Positions 16,789 through 25,121 of a DNA stretch of 64,000 nt are shown one piece after another. The position numbers and the translations under genes are program-made. Positions within the stretch are counted from its first letter, which is position 1. Each line of letters opens with the position of its first letter. Source of the DNA: HGM04593 sp045636545 (lineage in GTDB: Bacteria > Bacteroidota > Bacteroidia > Bacteroidales > Bacteroidaceae); contig JAZTXR010000050.1 in the NCBI GenBank assembly GCA_045636545.1, forward strand, positions 1-64,000. Direction: 5' to 3'. The notes below the pieces were generated by a model. That model had not been told where the DNA came from. It saw nothing but the letters and a program-made list of their open reading frames with translations, and ran no database searches.

Positions 16789-19700
16789 TTACCATTTCAC
16801 AAACCTATGTGTACGCACGGCATCACCACTCTTGATGACAAGAATATATGCTCCCTGCGGTTCACCGGCAAGCGACACTGCAGCATCGGCACCCTTGGCG
16901 ACAGCTTTGCCTACCGACATTCCGCCCAGGTTATACACCGCCACATTGGCTTCACGGCCTACACCGCAGCATACAACAGTCTCTTTTGCCTTATCATACT
17001 CTACCTTGCAGCCACTAACACCGACCTCACCGATAGAAGTCTCTACACCATTAATGGTGCTTACGCGCAATGTGTGTGTACACTGCTGATATGAAGGACA
17101 GTGATACTGGTTCTCTGTACCCGGACCGCAGCTGCCGTTACCAAGACCACGCTGCATATAGTCGAACGTTGCATAGACAACATCGTCCTTCTTCAAATCC
17201 CAAGGATGAAGTTGGGGGGTGAGATACTGGCGCTGGTCATAGTGAGAGAGCGAGAACGATACCTGGCCATCGGTCTCAATCCTGATAGCATTGCCTGTCT
17301 CGGCGTTCCACATTGTAAGGTCGCGCAATGCCATGCGGTTACCGTGTGACTGCGGGTGGGGGTACATCTCGAACATATCATCGACTGTCGTTGTGTAACG
17401 GCCGAGGAATGAGCCTGTCTGACGGTCGATATAATTCTCCCATGGGCCTTTGGCATAATATTCGACATTCTCATAGCCGGCAGGGAACAGCATGTCAAGG
17501 CCAATGCGGCGCAAGCCCGAAGCCTGCGGATTATACACCACCTTCATATCAACCACGCCGTTTGAATATACCGAATAGGTAATGACATACGGACATTTGT
17601 CATGTCTTGCATTGACTGTAATATTGCATGTCTTGCCATCGCCGGAACGTGCGCTTGTCACTGTTGCCGAACTGATGGAAGCCTCATAGTCACCGAACTT
17701 GTGTTCACCGTATGGGCTCTCGTTCTCAATCCAACGGACATTGCTGTAAACAGGATACTTGCCCGGTTCAACAACCTGTACTCCATTTGCAATCCACTCG
17801 GTGATGAAGCCCTGTGCATCGACCTTGAAACTGATGCAGCTGTTCGATACAGAGACACCGTTGCTCTTGTCTACGGTAAGCGTCTCGTCACCCCGAACAA
17901 CAAGGGGCAATGCGCTGCGCTCCTGCAGTACAAACTGCTCGGTTGCCATTGGATAACCGGCCTCGCACCAATCCTCGGCCTCATTTTTTAGCAGCAGGAC
18001 ATTGAGGGCATACTCTTTACCCTGCTCCATTGCTGTAGCAATGGTCAATGGCACAGCAGCAGTAGCACCCGGAGCTGTAGATGGCATTGCCACCGTATTT
18101 GTCTCTACCACATCACCATTACAAAGCACCGTGTAACGCAACATGAAATTGTCAAGATTGGTGAAATTATATTTGTTCCTTACCTGAAGCACACCGTTGC
18201 TATATGTGAATTTCGCATACTGATATACCTTTTTCACCTCGGTGAGCTTTGCAGTCCATGCACGCTCGGCTGTCACGACACCGTTGTTGCAGAAGTTGCC
18301 CTGGTGAGGACCGGGATAGTCATAGCCTGTGGTAAAGTGCGGGAAACCGTTCTTCTCAAGCACACCGCTCTTTATTGCCTGCGGGTCATAGATTGATTGG
18401 TCGACCCAATCCCAGATACAACCGCCTATACCATATTTACTGCCCTCTATAATATCCCAATAATCCTGCAGGTTACCGACAGCATTACCCATAGCATGCG
18501 CATATTCACAAAGGAAGAATGGCTCGCCACCGATGCTGTTGTTGCAATGGTTACGTGTGTAATCGAGATTCGGGTACATCTTTGAATCCATATCGGTATT
18601 CTTAGCCGAGTTCACGTTCGAGTATCCCTCGTAGTGTACAGGACGTGAATCGAGAGCTTTGGTTGCCGAGTATGTGGCATCGAAGTTCACGCCGACACCA
18701 GACTCGTTACCGAGTGACCAGAACACCACTGACGGGTGGTTGCGGTCGCGTATGACCATGCGCACAGTGCGGTCGACATACTGTGCCTGCCAGGTAGGGT
18801 CGTTTGATATGCTGTTGTCCTTCTTGTCGCTCCAGCTCTTGTGACACTCCACATCGGCCTCGTCCATCACATAAAGACCATAGTAATCGAACATCGCATA
18901 CATCTTGGCAGCACGCGGATAGTGGCTTGCGCGAACAAGGTTCACATTAGCCTGCTTCATCAGCTCAATATCCCTGAACATTGTGGCAACATCCATTGTG
19001 CGGCCATAGAGCGGATGGGTATCCTGGGTATTCACACCCTTGAAATAGACACGCCGGCCATTGATGAGCACCACGCCGTTCTTTATCTCAATAGTGCGGA
19101 AACCATACTTTGTAGAGAACACCATCTCCTCATTGCCGGCAGCATCCATCTGGCGCACAATTACTGTGTAGAGGTTAGGTGTCTCTGATGTCCATGGCAA
19201 CAGAGCCGAAAGAGCATCAAAGAGAACATTTTTCTTCATACTCCTTACACCGGTCGCAAACTCAACATTCTCGCTCTTTGTAGCCACCACATTGCCATCC
19301 GGAGCAACAAGCTCAACCTCGACAAGCTTGCTTACAGCCTCACCTCTACGGTTGTCAATCTCAAGCGCAACATTCATGCTGCCGCCGTCAAATGTAGAGT
19401 TAAGGGAGCTTGTGATATAGTGGTCGCTAACGAAAGTTCCGGGGGTAGCATAGAGGTAGACATCGCGGTGCATACCGCTCATGTGGAACATATCCTGACC
19501 CTCGAGATACGATGCATCGCTCCAGCGGAACACCTGCACGCAGATATTGTTCTCGCCCGTACGCACATGGGCACTCAAGTCAAATTCGTGGTCATTGTTT
19601 CCACCCTGGGTATAACCTACATACTCACCGTTCACCCACACGAACGCAGCACTGTAGAGGCCGTCGAAATGCAGGAACACATTCTTTGCATCCCAGCCCT

Positions 19701-21054
19701 CCGGCAAGGTGAATGTGCGGCGGTACGAACCAACAGGGTTGTCACCCACGCCGGGCACCTTATTCTTGATATAAGGAGGGTTGTTGAGGAAAGCATACTC
19801 CACGTTCACATAGAGCGGAAGGTCATAACCCTTCATCTCCCAGCAAGAGGGGACCTCAATGTTGTCCCATGCAGAGACATCGGCATCATTGCCCCAGAAA
19901 TCATCCTCGCCCGGGCGTACTGACGGTTCGGGGACAAGATTGAATTTCCACGTACCGTTGAGCGAGAGATAGTCGGCCTTCTCGGGAGTGAGCCATGCCT
20001 TGTCATAGTTCACATCGGCCTTCATGGCATCTGTGGTGCTGTACGGAATGAATGTTGCACGTGCGGCCTCCTTGTTCTCCTCATACACCTGCTGGTTCTC
20101 CCAATAGTCGCCCACCGGACCGGCAGCCACGGTAAAGAAGAACTTGCTGTTGTCGCCATCCTTGTCGGTAGAAGCAACGAACCTGCCATCACCCGACTTG
20201 AGATAGAACTTTGTGCCCTTGTATGTACCGGTAAGATAAAAATATCCGTCACCGGCATCCTCAAGTGTCACGTTCTGATTCTCATTCGTTGTCTCGGTAG
20301 TATATACAAGCGGTGTCCTGTCGCCCTGGAGGTACATATCCATTGACAGGTTGCAGCTGTTCGATGTAAGTACGAGACCAGTCTTTCCGTTAGAGACTCT
20401 CCATATCTGGGTGTCATCACCCTCCACATACGGTTTCAAATCAATCAGAGCCGCAAGCTTACCGTCAGCCGGAGCTGTAAGCACGTTCCTTGTCGCAACA
20501 TTGCTTATGACATAGCTCTTGCCGGCATAGACCTTTGCCTGCGAGAACTGCTTGCCGGTATTGTGGAAGAAGTAGAGAATATCCTGGTCGGCAAACTCTG
20601 TGAGCATCATGGGATATCCGTCGGCCGATGGTGCAAGGTACTGGTAGGGGTTCGATGCATTTGCCATGCGGTTGTAACCGTCACCCGGAGCCACTATCTT
20701 GAAACGCTGGTTGGGATTTGCCGGCTCATAGTTCCACTGTACGGGATGGCCAACACCGGGTGCCATGTCCATTGCCTTGCCCGATGTGGGGTTCACAAAA
20801 GAGAATACGCCGTCGGTCTCCGTGGGGTACATGGCCCACTCCTGTCCGGCACTGGCCTCATCACCGTCGGCAAAGATTATACGCGCATCGTTGTTGAAAT
20901 TGTCGCCGTTTGAAAGAAACTTTCCGTTGGCGAAATTCTCAATACGGTACACCGTGACTTTTTCCACAGTAGGTTGCAGTTCCTGGGCTACGAGTTGCTG
21001 TAATGGAATAAACAATGCGAGCAATGCACAAAAGAGTCGAGTTACTTTTTTCAT
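16789..21054 (-). CDS. GH2 beta-galactosidase with N-terminal lectin-like extension and T9SS-like tail
   Basis: The start at 21054 (MKKVTRLF) gives 1421 residues with a clean signal peptide. An upstream in-frame start at 21087 would place 11 non-signal residues before it. After a ricin-type-looking region (residues about 25-340, with FLSNGDNF, QWNYEP and similar), the protein is a LacZ-type GH2 enzyme: sugar-binding domain (LNGTWKFN), Ig-like domain, TIM barrel and Bgal_small_N-type C-terminal domains. The acid/base is Glu784 (SLGNESG) and the nucleophile is Glu850 (LCEYAHAMGN). It removes terminal beta-linked galactose from glycans. The last about 70 residues resemble a Por/T9SS sorting domain. 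LacZ-type enzymes usually have about 1020-1100 residues, so both ends are extended. It is divergent from a GH29 fucosidase, with which it could act on fucosylated host or milk glycans. Confidence 0.93.
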   Translation of the reverse strand: MKKVTRLFCALLALFIPLQQLVAQELQPTVEKVTVYRIENFANGKFLSNGDNFNNDARIIFADGDEASAGQEWAMYPTETDGVFSFVNPTSGKAMDMAPGVGHPVQWNYEPANPNQRFKIVAPGDGYNRMANASNPYQYLAPSADGYPMMLTEFADQDILYFFHNTGKQFSQAKVYAGKSYVISNVATRNVLTAPADGKLAALIDLKPYVEGDDTQIWRVSNGKTGLVLTSNSCNLSMDMYLQGDRTPLVYTTETTNENQNVTLEDAGDGYFYLTGTYKGTKFYLKSGDGRFVASTDKDGDNSKFFFTVAAGPVGDYWENQQVYEENKEAARATFIPYSTTDAMKADVNYDKAWLTPEKADYLSLNGTWKFNLVPEPSVRPGEDDFWGNDADVSAWDNIEVPSCWEMKGYDLPLYVNVEYAFLNNPPYIKNKVPGVGDNPVGSYRRTFTLPEGWDAKNVFLHFDGLYSAAFVWVNGEYVGYTQGGNNDHEFDLSAHVRTGENNICVQVFRWSDASYLEGQDMFHMSGMHRDVYLYATPGTFVSDHYITSSLNSTFDGGSMNVALEIDNRRGEAVSKLVEVELVAPDGNVVATKSENVEFATGVRSMKKNVLFDALSALLPWTSETPNLYTVIVRQMDAAGNEEMVFSTKYGFRTIEIKNGVVLINGRRVYFKGVNTQDTHPLYGRTMDVATMFRDIELMKQANVNLVRASHYPRAAKMYAMFDYYGLYVMDEADVECHKSWSDKKDNSISNDPTWQAQYVDRTVRMVIRDRNHPSVVFWSLGNESGVGVNFDATYSATKALDSRPVHYEGYSNVNSAKNTDMDSKMYPNLDYTRNHCNNSIGGEPFFLCEYAHAMGNAVGNLQDYWDIIEGSKYGIGGCIWDWVDQSIYDPQAIKSGVLEKNGFPHFTTGYDYPGPHQGNFCNNGVVTAERAWTAKLTEVKKVYQYAKFTYSNGVLQVRNKYNFTNLDNFMLRYTVLCNGDVVETNTVAMPSTAPGATAAVPLTIATAMEQGKEYALNVLLLKNEAEDWCEAGYPMATEQFVLQERSALPLVVRGDETLTVDKSNGVSVSNSCISFKVDAQGFITEWIANGVQVVEPGKYPVYSNVRWIENESPYGEHKFGDYEASISSATVTSARSGDGKTCNITVNARHDKCPYVITYSVYSNGVVDMKVVYNPQASGLRRIGLDMLFPAGYENVEYYAKGPWENYIDRQTGSFLGRYTTTVDDMFEMYPHPQSHGNRMALRDLTMWNAETGNAIRIETDGQVSFSLSHYDQRQYLTPQLHPWDLKKDDVVYATFDYMQRGLGNGSCGPGTENQYHCPSYQQCTHTLRVSTINGVETSIGEVGVSGCKVEYDKAKETVVCCGVGREANVAVYNLGGMSVGKAVAKGADAAVSLAGEPQGAYILVIKSGDAVRTHRFVKW

Positions 21055-21084
21055 ATTTGATTGTATTGATATTTCACGTAAATG

Positions 21085-21113
21085 CAAAAATAAGATAAAA
21101 TAATTAAAACAAA
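21085..21113 (-). promoter_or_regulatory. Predicted promoter of the GH2 gene
   Basis: On the minus strand, TTTG (complement of 21110-21113) and TATTTTTG (complement of 21085-21092) are separated by 17 bases. The -7 box is perfect; the spacer is shorter than the usual 19-21, so the -33 assignment is weak. Confidence 0.4.
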
Positions 21114-21120
21114 AGAATAA

Positions 21121-21152
21121 TTTGTACTTTTCACATTGTTCGTCTATTTTTG
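21121..21152 (+). promoter_or_regulatory. Predicted promoter of the GH29 fucosidase gene
   Basis: TTTG at 21121-21124, a 20-bp spacer and TATTTTTG at 21145-21152 match the Bacteroidetes housekeeping promoter exactly. Transcription would start near 21158, about 24 bases before the ATG at 21182. Confidence 0.75.
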
Positions 21153-21181
21153 CACAATAGGACTAATAAAAAACACACGAT

Positions 21182-22498
21182 ATGAAATCAATCAAAAGAA
21201 TCATGCAGGCAGCAGCCATTGCATTGTTGCTTGTAGCGCCAACAGTCTCAAAGGCGCAGTATGTTCCTACCGCCGAGAACCTGAAATCGCGCCAGGAGTT
21301 TGCCGACAGCAAGTTCGGAATCTTCATACACTGGGGCATATACAGCATGTTCGCACAAGGCGAGTGGTACCTGCAGAACTACCCTATTGACAAGGCCGAG
21401 TACGCAAAGGCTGCCGATGCCTTCTACCCCCACCGTTTCAATGCCAAGGAGTGGGTTGCGGCAATAAAGGATGCCGGTGCAAAGTACATCTGCTTCACCA
21501 GCCGTCACCACGACAGTTTCTCAATGTGGGACACCGGGCAGAGCGACTACAACATCGTCGATGCCACCCCATTCGGCCGCGATGTCATCAAGGAACTGGC
21601 CGAGGAGTGCCACAAGCAGGGCATCAGGCTGCACTTCTACTACTCTCACATCGACTGGGCACGCGATGAGTACCCCCTTGGCCGCACAGGTACAAAGGTC
21701 ATCGGCCGCGACAAGACAAAAGCCGACTGGCCTGCATACTATGACTTCATGAACAAGCAGCTCACCGAGCTGCTCACCAACTATGGCGAGATTGGCGCAA
21801 TATGGTTCGACGGCAAGTGGGACCGCGACCAGGACAGCATACCCTTCAACTGGCAGCTCGACGAGCAGTATGCCCTCATCCACAGCCTGCAACCCGCCTG
21901 CCTCATTGGAAACAACCACCACGAGACACCGTTCCCGGGCGAGGACATACAGATTTTCGAACGCGACCTGCCCGGTGAGAACAAGGCCGGATTGAGCGGA
22001 CAGAGCGTGAGCCGCCTGCCACTCGAGACCTGCCAGACAATGAACGGCATGTGGGGCTACAAGCTCGTCGACCAGAACTACAAGAGCACCGAGACACTTA
22101 TCCGTTTACTTGTGAGCACATCGGGCAAGGGAGCGAACCTGCTTCTGAATGTAGGCCCGCAGCCCAACGGCGAAATCCCGGCTGCAGCGCTTGCACGCAT
22201 GAAAGAGATGGGCGAATGGACACGCGCCAACGGCGAAACCATCTACGGCACAACAGCCGGCGACATCCCTGCACAGGAGTGGGGAGTGACAACCCGCAAG
22301 GGCAACCGCCTGTTCGTACACATCTTCGACTGCAAGGAGAAGGAACTTACCTTGCCGCTCGGCTGCAAGGTGAAGAAAGCCTTTACATACAGCGACAAGC
22401 AGCCAGTCAAGTTCACAAAGACAAAGGAGGGCGTGAAACTGATGTTCAACGAAGTACCAACAGGTATCGACTACATTATTGAATTGATTACCAAATAA
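21182..22498 (+). CDS. GH29 alpha-L-fucosidase
   Basis: This 438-residue exported enzyme has a signal peptide (residues 1-25, VSKAQ). It carries the GH29 barrel motifs: KFGIFIHWGIYSMFAQGEWY near the start, AKYICFTSRHHDSFSMW, and LHFYYSHIDWARDEY. The IGAIWFDGKWD strand is expected to hold the aspartate nucleophile. It releases alpha-linked L-fucose, probably in the periplasm or at the surface. The short C-terminal beta-sandwich (LFVHIFDCKEKELTLPL) is normal for the family. It shares a 127-bp promoter region with the divergent GH2 gene, suggesting a small glycan-degrading unit without its own SusC/SusD. A repeat element separates it from cutC. Confidence 0.93.
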   Translation: MKSIKRIMQAAAIALLLVAPTVSKAQYVPTAENLKSRQEFADSKFGIFIHWGIYSMFAQGEWYLQNYPIDKAEYAKAADAFYPHRFNAKEWVAAIKDAGAKYICFTSRHHDSFSMWDTGQSDYNIVDATPFGRDVIKELAEECHKQGIRLHFYYSHIDWARDEYPLGRTGTKVIGRDKTKADWPAYYDFMNKQLTELLTNYGEIGAIWFDGKWDRDQDSIPFNWQLDEQYALIHSLQPACLIGNNHHETPFPGEDIQIFERDLPGENKAGLSGQSVSRLPLETCQTMNGMWGYKLVDQNYKSTETLIRLLVSTSGKGANLLLNVGPQPNGEIPAAALARMKEMGEWTRANGETIYGTTAGDIPAQEWGVTTRKGNRLFVHIFDCKEKELTLPLGCKVKKAFTYSDKQPVKFTKTKEGVKLMFNEVPTGIDYIIELITK

Positions 22499-22517
22499 GA
22501 AACTTTAAAAGCAGAAT

Positions 22518-22561
22518 ATTGTCCCCCTGCTTTAGGGGGACGAGCAAAGCGGAGGGGGTAT
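22518..22561. repeat. 44-bp palindromic intergenic repeat, copy A
   Basis: The element holds the stem GTCCCCCT/AGGGGGAC (22521-22541) followed by GAGCAAAGCGGAGGGGGTAT. It matches copy B at 25332-25375 in 41 of 44 positions, in opposite orientation. It lies between the fucosidase stop and the cutC start, where it could also act as a terminator. Confidence 0.85.
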
Positions 22562-22570
22562 AACCAAGCT

Positions 22571-23305
22571 ATGAGAACACTTGAAATTTGTGCCGGCAGC
22601 GTGGAGAGCGCCATTGCGGCACGTGACGGCGGAGCGCAACGCATTGAACTTTGCGCAGCATTGGAGGTTGGCGGCGTTACGCCGTCGGCCGGTGTCATTG
22701 CCCAGACACGCAAGGTCGAGGGGCTTGTGCTCAATGTCATCATACGCCCCCGTGGAGGCGATTTCCTCTACAACGAGTATGAGGTTGCCTGTATGGAACA
22801 GGACATACACACCTGCAGGCAGCTTGGCGCAGATGGTGTAGTCATTGGTGCACTTACAGCCGAGGGCGACATAGACACGGCTGTCTGCAAGCGACTGATT
22901 GCCGCTGCCGATGGAATGAGCGTGACCTTCCACCGCGCATTCGATATGTGCCGCGATGCCAAGAAAGCACTTGAGGAACTCATTGCACTCGGTTGCGACA
23001 GAGTGCTCACATCGGGACAGGCAGCAACAGCGCAGGCCGGTATTCCGCTCTTGAAAGAGCTTGTTGAGAAGGCGGCAGGGCGCATAATCATCATGCCGGG
23101 CTGCGGAGTGAGCAGCACGAACGCAGCAGCCATCCTGCAGGCCACCGGCGCAACGGAGATTCACGCATCGGCACGCCGTAGCGTGGGCAGCGGCATGCAC
23201 TTCCGACACAGCGGGATATCGATGGGCAACCCCGACAGTGATGAATATGCCCGCAAGGAGACCGATGTAAACGAAGTAAAAGCAATTGTAGACAGCATAA
23301 TATGA
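22571..23305 (+). CDS. cutC: CutC family protein
   Basis: The product has 244 residues and belongs to the CutC TIM-barrel family. Residues 1-35 read RTLEICAGSVESAIAARDGG...RIELCAALEVGG. These are followed by IRPRGGDFLYNEYE, VIGALTAEGDID and TFHRAFDM, which are the conserved CutC segments. CutC was named for copper homeostasis, but its biochemical role is disputed. The gene overlaps xpt by four bases (23302-23305, ATGA), so the two are co-translated. A palindromic repeat lies immediately before it, and no separate promoter is obvious. Confidence 0.95.
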   Translation: MRTLEICAGSVESAIAARDGGAQRIELCAALEVGGVTPSAGVIAQTRKVEGLVLNVIIRPRGGDFLYNEYEVACMEQDIHTCRQLGADGVVIGALTAEGDIDTAVCKRLIAAADGMSVTFHRAFDMCRDAKKALEELIALGCDRVLTSGQAATAQAGIPLLKELVEKAAGRIIIMPGCGVSSTNAAAILQATGATEIHASARRSVGSGMHFRHSGISMGNPDSDEYARKETDVNEVKAIVDSII

Positions 23306-23868
23306 AACAGCTGAAGGAACGTATTCTCAAGGATGGCAAATGCCTCGAGGGAGGCATTCTCAAGGTCGACAGCTTCATCAACCACCAGATGGATGCAAGG
23401 CTCATGATGGATATGGCAAAGGAGATTGTAGATCGCTTTAAGGGAACAGCCATCGACAAGGTCATCACCATTGAGGCAAGTGGCATTGCACCCGCAATAA
23501 TGGTAGCCTACCTCTTGGACGTGCCCGTGGTCTTCGGCAAGAAAAAGGTACCGAGCACAATGGACGGCATTATCAGAACCGAGGTATTCTCGTTCACAAA
23601 AAGCCGTTCATACAACATCTGCCTTTGCAACAGCTACCTGCAGAAAGGCGAGCGTTGCCTTTTTGTCGACGACTTCCTTGCCAACGGAAATGCAGCACTG
23701 GGAATTCTTGACCTTGCCGCGCAAGCCGGCGCAGAGGTTGTGGGAATGGCGTTCCTCATTGAAAAAGGGTTCCAGGCCGGCGGCAAGCTGCTCCGCGAGA
23801 AAGGCATCCACATCGAATCACTTGCAATAATCGAAAACCTCGACAATTGTAATATAGAATTTAAATAA
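23302..23868 (+). CDS. xpt: Xanthine phosphoribosyltransferase
   Basis: This 188-residue cytosolic enzyme converts xanthine and PRPP to XMP in purine salvage. The N-terminus (MKQLKERILKDGKCLEGGIL) and LKVDSFINHQMD are typical of Bacillus-type Xpt. The PRPP-binding loop is VDDFLANGNA (residues about 116-125), and the IEASGIAPA segment binds pyrophosphate. The length agrees with the family (about 190). Translation is coupled to cutC by a 4-base overlap. No purine riboswitch is visible upstream, unlike in Bacillus. A strong terminator hairpin follows. Confidence 0.95.
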   Translation: MKQLKERILKDGKCLEGGILKVDSFINHQMDARLMMDMAKEIVDRFKGTAIDKVITIEASGIAPAIMVAYLLDVPVVFGKKKVPSTMDGIIRTEVFSFTKSRSYNICLCNSYLQKGERCLFVDDFLANGNAALGILDLAAQAGAEVVGMAFLIEKGFQAGGKLLREKGIHIESLAIIENLDNCNIEFK

Positions 23869-23880
23869 ACAAGGTTAACT

Positions 23881-23927
23881 TTAGAAGCTGTTTGAATTTA
23901 TGTCCTTGAAATTCAAACAGCTTCTAA
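23881..23927. terminator. Bidirectional terminator between xpt and the DUF4886 gene
   Basis: The stem pairs TTAGAAGCTGTTTGAATTT (23881-23899) with its perfect complement at 23909-23927 around a 9-base loop. It occupies almost the whole space between the two convergent genes. A 17-base portion of the left arm recurs at 51557-51573. Confidence 0.85.
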
Positions 23928-23928
23928 A

Positions 23929-25032
23929 TCATTTTACAATAATCTTCTTGCCGTTATGTATATATATACCCTTAGACGGGTTTTCAACAGCACGGCCACC
24001 AATGTTGTAAAAAAGACCGGACAATCTTTCAACAAACACATTTTCGACAGTCGTCTCCTTGTTGATGTCTGTCAATTCAAATGGTTTCTCCACAGCACGT
24101 GTTGCGGCCAATTGTGCCTGATAGAGACTTTCATCATCCATACCTACAATGCCATCTCCTATGTTCTGCCCCTGAATCTGGTTGTTCTGCAGAAAATCTT
24201 TATCAATGCGTGTAGTATCACCAATGACACCAATATCTGTTATGCCCGCCTCTTTAAGAAGAACAAGGCAATTCGCATATGCGGCACATAAGCAACCGAT
24301 ACCCTCCTGAAGATGACCTGTATCAGCCATCAGAAAACCATTAACACCCATGGTGTCATACTTGCGCACTGTACGCAGATTCTGTAATGCAGTACCATAA
24401 GGGAATAGAACTGTTACAGGAGAATTATCCAACAGGTTTTTTGTATTCTCAACAATATCGGCCCAAAAGCTGACCAGTTCGTCATAAGTAAAATAGCTTG
24501 AACTATGGATGCTGAACCACCCGAGTTTGATTTCATCACCAAGTTTGTTTACAACGGAATCACACAGATTATTGATATACGGTTCATAATATATCCCGTA
24601 ACTCTTTCTTACCGTTCCGGTAGCATTCTGGAAAGTCACTATATCCCAATCGTCGTTGAACAAGACACCATTGGCATCATAAGAGCCCAACAGTGTCCAT
24701 GGCTTGGCATTTGTGCACTTATACAGTTTATATACCTTTGGAGAATATGTGACACCATTCTGCACAACATCTCTATTTGAAAAATTTGCCATGTGCTGAA
24801 CCAATGAACTTCCACCATTATAAGCTATGGCAATGGTCAAATCAACATCCGGAGCTATATTCTTCATTACAAACGGGACATAGCACAAGACATCCATAGA
24901 GAAAGAGTTGCCGAAACAGAGCAACTTGATTGTTTTTTTATCAGTTTGCTCCTCATCACTGTTTTTTGCAGTTGCCGGAACAGCACATAGCAGCAATAAT
25001 GCCACAAACAAAAACATTTTCAATTTATTCAT
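23929..25032 (-). CDS. Secreted DUF4886 (SGNH-hydrolase-like) protein
   Basis: From the ATG at 25032 the product has 367 residues with a good signal peptide (MNKLKMFLF...PATA). The in-frame GTG at 25050 would only add six residues. KLLCFGNSFSMDV near the mature N-terminus carries the SGNH block-I serine, as in DUF4886 proteins, a Bacteroidales family related to GDSL/SGNH esterases. The middle has LGWFSIHSSSYF and the later part GVNGFLMADTGHLQEGIG, where the Asp-x-x-His catalytic pair is plausible. The C-terminal tail (IGGRAVENPSKGIYIHNGKK) is a typical Prevotella/Bacteroides Por-type ending. The substrate is unknown; acyl or acetyl esters on glycans would fit the family. It is convergent with xpt. 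Confidence 0.8.
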   Translation of the reverse strand: MNKLKMFLFVALLLLCAVPATAKNSDEEQTDKKTIKLLCFGNSFSMDVLCYVPFVMKNIAPDVDLTIAIAYNGGSSLVQHMANFSNRDVVQNGVTYSPKVYKLYKCTNAKPWTLLGSYDANGVLFNDDWDIVTFQNATGTVRKSYGIYYEPYINNLCDSVVNKLGDEIKLGWFSIHSSSYFTYDELVSFWADIVENTKNLLDNSPVTVLFPYGTALQNLRTVRKYDTMGVNGFLMADTGHLQEGIGCLCAAYANCLVLLKEAGITDIGVIGDTTRIDKDFLQNNQIQGQNIGDGIVGMDDESLYQAQLAATRAVEKPFELTDINKETTVENVFVERLSGLFYNIGGRAVENPSKGIYIHNGKKIIVK

Positions 25033-25121
25033 AAACCCTTTTTTGAACACATAGATAAAATTCTTTTATTCAAAGAGACCGAATGTATCTATCGGTCACA
25101 AATATAAACGTGGAACTTTTA

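Noticed and set aside
16807..21103. Many plus-strand frames over the GH2 gene
   Set aside because: They are shadows of a real, motif-complete minus-strand gene.
22518..22561. Repeat copy A as a simple terminator only
   Set aside because: The near-identical copy inside the permease gene shows that the sequence is a dispersed element, although it may act as a terminator here.
23869..23928. Insertion-sequence end at the 19-bp inverted repeat
   Set aside because: It is a compact hairpin filling the gap between two convergent genes, with no transposase or target duplication, so a terminator is the simpler reading.
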